This document shows, in pieces, positions 24,719 to 29,048 of a DNA stretch of 29,048 bases. The translations under genes and the position numbers were made by a program. The DNA comes from Candidatus Forterrea sp. (GTDB lineage: Archaea > Iainarchaeota > Iainarchaeia > Iainarchaeales > JAAZKV01), in assembly GCA_020717885.1 (NCBI GenBank), contig DYDN01000001.1:1-29048 (forward strand). Reading direction: 5' to 3'. The notes beneath the pieces are model-generated. The model was not told the origin of the DNA and made no database searches. It saw nothing but the letters and a program-made list of their open reading frames with translations. How positions within the stretch are numbered: the first letter of the stretch is position 1; each line of letters opens with the position of its first letter.

Positions 24719-25432
24719 TCACCTAAGTATTTGGCTTAGCTGTGTTGTAACATCAAATGGTCTGCCGCGGAACTTCATTATTGTTTGTCCGTTTGGCATG
24801 TGAAAGAAAAGCATGGCTTCTGTTTCTTTTAGGGTTTCGCCTTGCGCAGGTTTATTCTTTGCTCGTGATCCTTTCGGTTTTATTGCTCTGTAATCTGTTC
24901 CAAGAGATTTCATTACCGCGGCTTCAAACCATGCGCTTGTAATGTTTAAATGGAATGGTCTCTTTTTTGCGGCTATTAGGGCAGTTGTTTCTGGAATACT
25001 TCGTTTTAATATTCTATCTCCAACAACAGTCGCACGCTCAAGCACAGTTTCGGGTATTCTCCCGTCAATCCAATCAGCAAGCAAAGCCGCATCCGATTTT
25101 GTTTTCTCCAAAGCCACCATTGCTTCAGGATTTTTTATGCAACCAAATCCTAGGTCGCTTCTTAATCTCATTTGTCTCTCTTTTTTGCCTTTGAAGTTGC
25201 TTCTGGCAATTCTTGCGGTGGTGCTGTGCCTAATTTGGTCCCCGTGGCTTGTCACTAGTTTGAACCCTTTAGGGAGATTTCTTCCCGCCCATGCTGCTTT
25301 TCCCCAGCCAGTTCTGCTTAATCCTGATTTTCCCTTTCCTTTCAGCGAGTGCCTTCCTATTGCGGTTATTCCGCTTGCATTCTCAATTAGGTTGCTTGTT
25401 TTAAGGTTTGAAATTTTTCTTGCTAAGGGCAC
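24719..25432 (-). CDS. Basic protein of unknown function in the swivel-domain operon
   Basis: A 237-residue protein starting at GTG 25432, with GGTGA 4 nt upstream; no earlier ATG is in frame. The first 95 residues are strongly basic and glycine-rich (GRHSLKGKGKSGLSRTGWGKAAW; ARSNFKGKKERQMRLRS), which suggests nucleic-acid binding. Residues about 105-180 are more helical, and the protein ends in MKFRGRPFDVTTQLSQILR. No membrane segment, signal peptide or known motif is visible. Its stop codon lies inside the ribosome site of the next gene. A TATA-like CATTTAAATT on the minus strand (25464-25473) precedes it. It is not a ribosomal protein that I can identify. Confidence 0.65.
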   Translation of the reverse strand: MPLARKISNLKTSNLIENASGITAIGRHSLKGKGKSGLSRTGWGKAAWAGRNLPKGFKLVTSHGDQIRHSTTARIARSNFKGKKERQMRLRSDLGFGCIKNPEAMVALEKTKSDAALLADWIDGRIPETVLERATVVGDRILKRSIPETTALIAAKKRPFHLNITSAWFEAAVMKSLGTDYRAIKPKGSRAKNKPAQGETLKETEAMLFFHMPNGQTIMKFRGRPFDVTTQLSQILR

Positions 25433-25498
25433 TTTATCACCATAAATAATAACTAATTAACTTAATTTAAATGATGTTTCTCTTTGAACTGTGCATTT

Positions 25499-27052
25499 TT
25501 AGCGTAGTTTCACAATAGTCCCGTTGTCAAGGTTTATTTCCACCATGTCTCCTGTCCTTAGTACTTCAGTGGCAATTTTAGTTCCTACGATGCAAGGTGT
25601 TTTTAGTTCTCTTGAAACTATTGCAGCGTGGGTGGTTATTCCGCCTTCGTTTGTGATTATTGCAAGGGCTTTTTTCATGAGTGGCACAAATTCGGGGCGC
25701 GTCATTCCTGTTACAAGTATTTCCCCCTGCTCAAAATAGTCTTTAGACGGGTCATAAAGTATTCTTACTCTTCCCCTTATTTTGCGTTTTCCTTCTCCTC
25801 TTGATGCAACCATTCCTTCAATGACTGATTTGGAAGTTAATTCTTCGCGTTGTTGTTTAAAATAATTCCAAACAAATTCGCTTTCTTTGCCAACTACAAA
25901 CTCGGTTTTTGGTTCATCGCCTTTAAGGTAAGAGACATATGCTGCAGAATATCTTTCAGTTAATACGTTTTGAGTAAGCCTTTTTTGTTTCTGAAATAAA
26001 TCAACGATTTCCGTTATTCTGTATTTGTATAATTCTTCAAGAGGCACCCCAAAGTCTTTCTCCGCTCTTGTTAATACAAGCCCTATACAATGTCCGAGTC
26101 TTTGGAGGCATACTTTTCTTGCATCTTGAAGAATTGAGAAGAATCTTATTAATTCAAAGAATTCCTGTTGGCTTTTTGATAATTTGTGCTGTTTTATGGC
26201 CTCTTCAATTAGGCCGATAATCTTTACTGGTTTTTCTTCAAGTCTTTTTTTCTCTAGTGTGATTTCGTCAATATTTTTCCCAGAAATTAAGTCGGAGGCT
26301 GAGTTAAAGAAGTATTTCTCGTCAAGTTGTACTGCTCTATTGAATCCGTTGTGCATCCACTGGAATCTAAAGGTGTGCTCTTTTAGAAGCCCCATGAATT
26401 TTTTGTTCTTTGATGCCTCTTCAAAGTTTTTATTAGATATTGCTTTTAGCAATAATTTATCATCCACAGACTTTAGTATGCTATCAAATAAGTCTATGCA
26501 TTCATTTTCCGCATTGGAGTGCTCTGTCGGCGTGCTGAGTAGTACAACAAGCTCGGACTGATTCATCTTTGTGTTCTTTGGGATGTGTTCTTCAAAATCC
26601 TTTGTGCCCAGTGCGTCCGCGCTGTCGGATATTATGGAATATCCATAAAACTCTTTTCCGAGGGCGTGTATTTTTTTATAAAGGTCAATAATTTTGTTAC
26701 TTTCCAAGCTTTGGAAGCCGTCTTTTAGTGACTCATTATATAGTCTTTCAATCTCAATTGAAACTCCATCAAATTTCTTCCTTTGTGAGAGCAGGTGCTG
26801 TTTATTCTCAGTCCATGCTTGCAGGAAGTGCTCAAACATTTTTATTGATTCGTCTGCTGGTTTTTGCTCAAAACAGTAATCTCCTTCGAATGAGTAGACA
26901 TTCATAGTGTAAAATTCTTTCTTATACGTGCGGGACGCTTCAAAGTGGCAAGTCTTCCAATGGTCCATAAATTGTATTGAAGCTTTTGCCTCTTCATGTA
27001 TCCATTTGTGTGAGTCAAGCATCTTTTTTATTTGCTCAATTGTAGGCTCCAT
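25499..27052 (-). CDS. Stand-alone phosphohistidine swivel-domain protein (PEP-utilizer-like), copy 2
   Basis: A 517-residue paralog of copy 1. The C-terminal domain (about 410-517) has GEILVTGMTRPEFVPLMKKA and EGGITTHAAIVSRELKTPCIVGT, with the expected phosphohistidine at residue 475; Thr replaces the Cys seen before His in copy 1 and in PEP synthase. The long N-terminal region is helical and shares DYC (near 60) and LSTPT (near 174) with copy 1, and it has a FRFQWM segment. ATP-binding and PEP-binding domains are absent. ATG 27052 is preferred over GTG 27061 because a TATA-like TATTATTTAATAG (minus strand, 27071-27083) then lies about 25 bp upstream. It is followed after 66 bp by the basic protein. 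Confidence 0.78.
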   Translation of the reverse strand: MEPTIEQIKKMLDSHKWIHEEAKASIQFMDHWKTCHFEASRTYKKEFYTMNVYSFEGDYCFEQKPADESIKMFEHFLQAWTENKQHLLSQRKKFDGVSIEIERLYNESLKDGFQSLESNKIIDLYKKIHALGKEFYGYSIISDSADALGTKDFEEHIPKNTKMNQSELVVLLSTPTEHSNAENECIDLFDSILKSVDDKLLLKAISNKNFEEASKNKKFMGLLKEHTFRFQWMHNGFNRAVQLDEKYFFNSASDLISGKNIDEITLEKKRLEEKPVKIIGLIEEAIKQHKLSKSQQEFFELIRFFSILQDARKVCLQRLGHCIGLVLTRAEKDFGVPLEELYKYRITEIVDLFQKQKRLTQNVLTERYSAAYVSYLKGDEPKTEFVVGKESEFVWNYFKQQREELTSKSVIEGMVASRGEGKRKIRGRVRILYDPSKDYFEQGEILVTGMTRPEFVPLMKKALAIITNEGGITTHAAIVSRELKTPCIVGTKIATEVLRTGDMVEINLDNGTIVKLR

Positions 27053-27086
27053 AAGACTCACGCAAAATACTATTAAATAATATTAG

Positions 27087-27752
27087 TTACTTCTTTAATT
27101 CAATCTCTTGCCCGGGATTTAGGATTATGCAGTTGATTCCAGCTTTTTTGAGGGCGTCTTTGAACGCGTTTGCGTTTGCTTTTATAGCATCGAAGGTATT
27201 GTAATGGATTGGAATAATATTTTTTGCCTTTAGCAGTTTTGCGGCTTCAACTGCTTGAGTGGCATTCATCGTGAATACCCCTTCTATGGGCAAAAAAGCG
27301 TAGTCGATTGGGTATTGTTCGCCAATTAGTTTCATGTCTCCAAACAAGCCCGTATCTCCCGCATGGTAAATAGTTATTCCTTCTTTTTGAAGTATAAACC
27401 CCGAAGGGTTTGAAGTAGCTGAATGGGTTGCAAAAGTCATCGTGATTTTCCACCCGTTTTGGCTTATAGTGCCCCCTATGTTTAAAGGATTAATTGCTAT
27501 GCCCTTTTGTGCAAATTCCATTGCCATATCAAAGTTGCAAACAATAGTTGCTTTTTTCTCAAGTGCCAGTTCTTCAACACCGAATAAATGGTCAAGGTGG
27601 CTGTGTGTTATACACAAAACCTCAAGGTTCTTGTCAGAGTCAGATAGTTCTGTGGGGGGTTTCATCCCGAATTGGGGTATTTCTTTAATCCACGGATCAA
27701 CCATTAGGTTGTCTATCTTTACTGTTGCGTGCCCAATAAACTTTGCTTTCAT
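27087..27752 (-). CDS. UPF0173-type metal-dependent hydrolase (metallo-beta-lactamase fold)
   Basis: A 221-residue metallo-beta-lactamase-fold protein of the UPF0173/YtkL-like group. Metal ligands are visible: GHAT at His8 region, THSHLDH (49-55, the HxHxDH motif), FATHS, HAGDTG with the bridging Asp, and IPIHYNTF near the end. Substrate is unknown. ATG 27752 is chosen since GGTGA (in AAAGGTGAAATT) precedes it and the family starts at this point; ten more codons are open upstream to 27782. Its promoter TATA lies in a palindrome at 27799-27812, just after the upstream regulator gene. Confidence 0.9.
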   Translation of the reverse strand: MKAKFIGHATVKIDNLMVDPWIKEIPQFGMKPPTELSDSDKNLEVLCITHSHLDHLFGVEELALEKKATIVCNFDMAMEFAQKGIAINPLNIGGTISQNGWKITMTFATHSATSNPSGFILQKEGITIYHAGDTGLFGDMKLIGEQYPIDYAFLPIEGVFTMNATQAVEAAKLLKAKNIIPIHYNTFDAIKANANAFKDALKKAGINCIILNPGQEIELKK

Positions 27753-27798
27753 AATTTCACCTTTATTAAATCCTGCCTGCAAAGAAGTTAATAATTGC

Positions 27799-27812
27799 CC
27801 GCTATATAGCGG
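27799..27812 (-). promoter_or_regulatory. Perfect palindrome overlapping a TATA box
   Basis: CCGCTATATAGCGG is a perfect 14-bp palindrome whose centre CTATATAG is a good TATA box. It lies 47 bp before the hydrolase start, so transcription would begin near 27780 and leave a leader of about 28 nt holding the GGTGA site. It begins 2 bp before the stop codon of the regulator gene ends. A dimeric repressor here would block TBP. It might also form a short hairpin that ends the regulator mRNA. Confidence 0.55.
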
Positions 27813-27814
27813 AA

Positions 27815-28462
27815 TCAGGCGCTTTTGGCAAGTTCTTTCATTAGGGCGCGCTCTGTTTTGCGTAAATGGTCTTTTAGTGTGCTGAATGGAATTCCTAGTT
27901 TCTTGCTTAATTCACTGAGGCTTATTCTTCTTGGGTATTCATAATACCCTGCTTCAACCGCTTTTTTCCACCAGTTAAATCCAATTGCATCAGATTCATT
28001 CAGCTTGGGCTGGAAGAATATGTTATATTTCCTTTTCTTTATGCTCAAAAGTTCAATAGTTGCGAAATCTTTTTTTGAGTTTACTTTTTCATAAAACTCC
28101 AAAAGATTTTCTTTTTTGTTGCTTCCTATTGTCCACCACTGGAAACCCTTTTCCTCAAGAATTGGTTCTAAAAAGAAAATATTTCTGTCAGAAACCATGG
28201 TGTGAAAGGACCTTATCGCGTCCTGGGTAAAAAACAATTGGTCTCCCTCGCGGTGAATAACTTTAACTCTGGGTTCTTTAGACACTTCCTCAATAACCTT
28301 TTCTTTGTCTTTCCCCCAAAAAGTAGCCACTCGCATTATTTTAGGCACTCCGTCTTCTTCAAAATTGTTAAGATACTGCGAAACCGCGTGCATATCATAC
28401 TTGTCGCATAACATTAGCAGCGGACTGTTTTTGTGCCAAACCTTGAAATGTGCAACCCACAT
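27815..28462 (-). CDS. Bat-type helix-turn-helix transcription regulator
   Basis: A 215-residue protein with the HTH_10 (bacterio-opsin activator type) DNA-binding domain at residues about 160-212: the pattern EAGYYEYPRRISLSELSKKLGIPFSTLKDHLRKTE is characteristic. The N-terminal 155 residues (VATFWGKDKEKVIEEVSKE, GFQWWTIGSNKKENLLEF) form a probable ligand or signal domain like those in other Bat-type regulators, of unknown input. A minus-strand TATA-like CTTAAATAAAG (28491-28501) lies about 34 bp upstream. It is divergent from the LivH fragment and just upstream of the hydrolase gene, either of which could be its target. Confidence 0.85.
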   Translation of the reverse strand: MWVAHFKVWHKNSPLLMLCDKYDMHAVSQYLNNFEEDGVPKIMRVATFWGKDKEKVIEEVSKEPRVKVIHREGDQLFFTQDAIRSFHTMVSDRNIFFLEPILEEKGFQWWTIGSNKKENLLEFYEKVNSKKDFATIELLSIKKRKYNIFFQPKLNESDAIGFNWWKKAVEAGYYEYPRRISLSELSKKLGIPFSTLKDHLRKTERALMKELAKSA

Positions 28463-28534
28463 TAAAATATCCCGCTAGATTTGGGCAAAATCTTTATTTA
28501 AGGGTTGCGCGGGAGGGGCTTTTTTGGAGGGGGG

Positions 28535-28544
28535 TTATTTTTAA
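28535..28544 (+). promoter_or_regulatory. TATA-like box for the LivH fragment
   Basis: TATTTTTAAG lies about 41 bp before ATG 28585. GGTG (28577-28580) near the ATG is a weak ribosome site. Confidence 0.35.
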
Positions 28545-28584
28545 GTATTGAAAAGCAGTTGTTTTGTAGAGTTTTGGTGTTGAA

Positions 28585-28950
28585 ATGTCGCTAGTATTGC
28601 AGCTCTTAATGAATGGCCTTATTGCGGGCGCGATTTATGCGCTTGTGGCTTCGGGGTTCTCGTTAATTTACTCGACAAATAAATTCGTGCACTTCGCTCA
28701 CGGCTCGGCTGTTGCAGTTAGCGCGTATTTCCTTTACCTGCTCTTCTCAATGCTCGGCTTAGAGTTCTTCTTAAGTATTTTTTTAGTGGTTCTTTTCGCA
28801 GGCGCATTTGGCTTGCTCATGGATAAAGCAGTTTATTCGCAATTACGAAAAAGAAAAGCTTCCGGTTTAATTCTTCTCATTGCGAGGGCTTTGTTGAAAG
28901 TCCGTGTTTTTGTTTGTAAAGGGGCTTTTTTATGCCCCAATAGTGTTTAG
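28585..28950 (+). pseudogene. livH: LivH-type branched-chain amino acid permease, broken after residue 100
   Basis: The first 100 residues are a typical start of the LivH family of ABC transporter permeases: LLMNGLIAGAIYALVASGFSLIYSTNKFVHFAHG, followed by three membrane helices and KASGLILLIA. Normally about 290 residues are present, and a serine and further membrane segments follow at this point. Instead the frame runs through 21 unrelated residues (RALLKVRVFVCKGAF and so on) to a stop at 28950. The break lies near 28884, where a possible mobile-element end begins. No other transporter component is in the window. Confidence 0.75.
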
Positions 28951-29048
28951 GTTATTGGGGTTTGGAGAACCAATTGAGGTGGTTTCCTGATGAATTGTAA
29001 TAGCTAATCTCTTAAATAATGGAACATTTTTGGCATAGCTTTAGTGTT
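28884..29048 (+). mobile_element. Probable left end of an inserted element (partial)
   Basis: From about 28884 the sequence no longer fits LivH. It begins GAGGGCTTTGTTGAAAGTCC, which looks like an insertion-sequence terminal repeat, though the other end is outside the window. Two competing hairpins follow: GGGGC (28921-28925) with GCCCC (28934-28938), or CCCCAATA (28935-28942) with TATTGGGG (28953-28960). A frame opening at ATG 29019, just after a TATA-like TTAAATA, runs off the edge. Confidence 0.35.

Noticed and set aside
24719..25432. Basic protein as a ribosomal protein
   Set aside because: The Gly/Lys-rich start looks similar in style, but no ribosomal protein motif or expected length fits.
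24942..25445. Plus-strand open frame of 167 codons opposite the basic protein
   Set aside because: The minus-strand frame has a ribosome site and is coupled to the next gene; the plus-strand frame has neither.
1..29048. tRNA, rRNA or CRISPR elements
   Set aside because: No tRNA T-loop pattern in a foldable context, no rRNA-like stretches and no regularly spaced repeats were seen by eye; a tRNA or CRISPR program was not run.

Overview
This AT-rich window is archaeal. It encodes PCNA, both primase subunits, a GINS protein, aIF2-alpha, a PAC2 protein, archaeal release factor aRF1 (NIKS and GGQ motifs), Dph2, TruD, an archaeal-type UMP kinase and a Methanococcales-like S-layer protein. Many genes have a TATA-like box about 23-36 nt before the start codon and no Shine-Dalgarno site, so they are probably leaderless. 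Genes with a leader or inside operons often carry GGTGA-type sites. Compact proteins, lost metal-ligand cysteines and a mixture of informational genes would suit a DPANN-type or other reduced lineage, but the sequence alone does not fix the phylum.

Layout. 1-160: end of an unrecognised reading frame, a perfect hairpin and the PCNA promoter. 160-5536 (+): a replication/translation block of PCNA, PriL, PriS, GINS, aIF2-alpha and PAC2. 5557-6558 (-): a cysteine-free family-4-like uracil-DNA glycosylase and a BofA-like membrane protein. 6648-7283 (+): a winged-helix protein. 7284-7777: a long non-coding stretch with a possible 35-codon minus-strand frame, three GACGTAA repeats, the S-layer TATA box and a long leader hairpin. 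7778-10430: S-layer gene and its intrinsic terminator. 10558-14688 (+): a single-span membrane protein, a processive GT2 glycosyltransferase, a membrane-anchored Cys-rich protein and a GT-C-like membrane protein, probably a cell-envelope or S-layer glycosylation group. 14723-17297 (-): TruD and aRF1. 17437-18294 (+): UMP kinase with an unusual tail. 18326-19312 (-): Dph2.

19381-27052 (-) is the most unusual part. It holds a PEP synthase interrupted by a 396-residue intein placed directly beside its catalytic histidine. Upstream are two paralogous proteins that keep only the phosphohistidine swivel domain behind a helical N-terminal region, an unrecognised basic protein between them, and a coherent short frame with no normal start codon. 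27087-28462 (-) holds a UPF0173 metal-dependent hydrolase whose TATA box sits inside a perfect 14-bp palindrome, and a Bat-type HTH regulator. 28585-29048 (+) is the start of a LivH-type permease that stops matching its family after residue 100, probably because of an inserted element that runs off the window.

The genes mostly serve replication, translation and its modifications (diphthamide, pseudouridine, termination), the cell envelope, and pyruvate/PEP metabolism.
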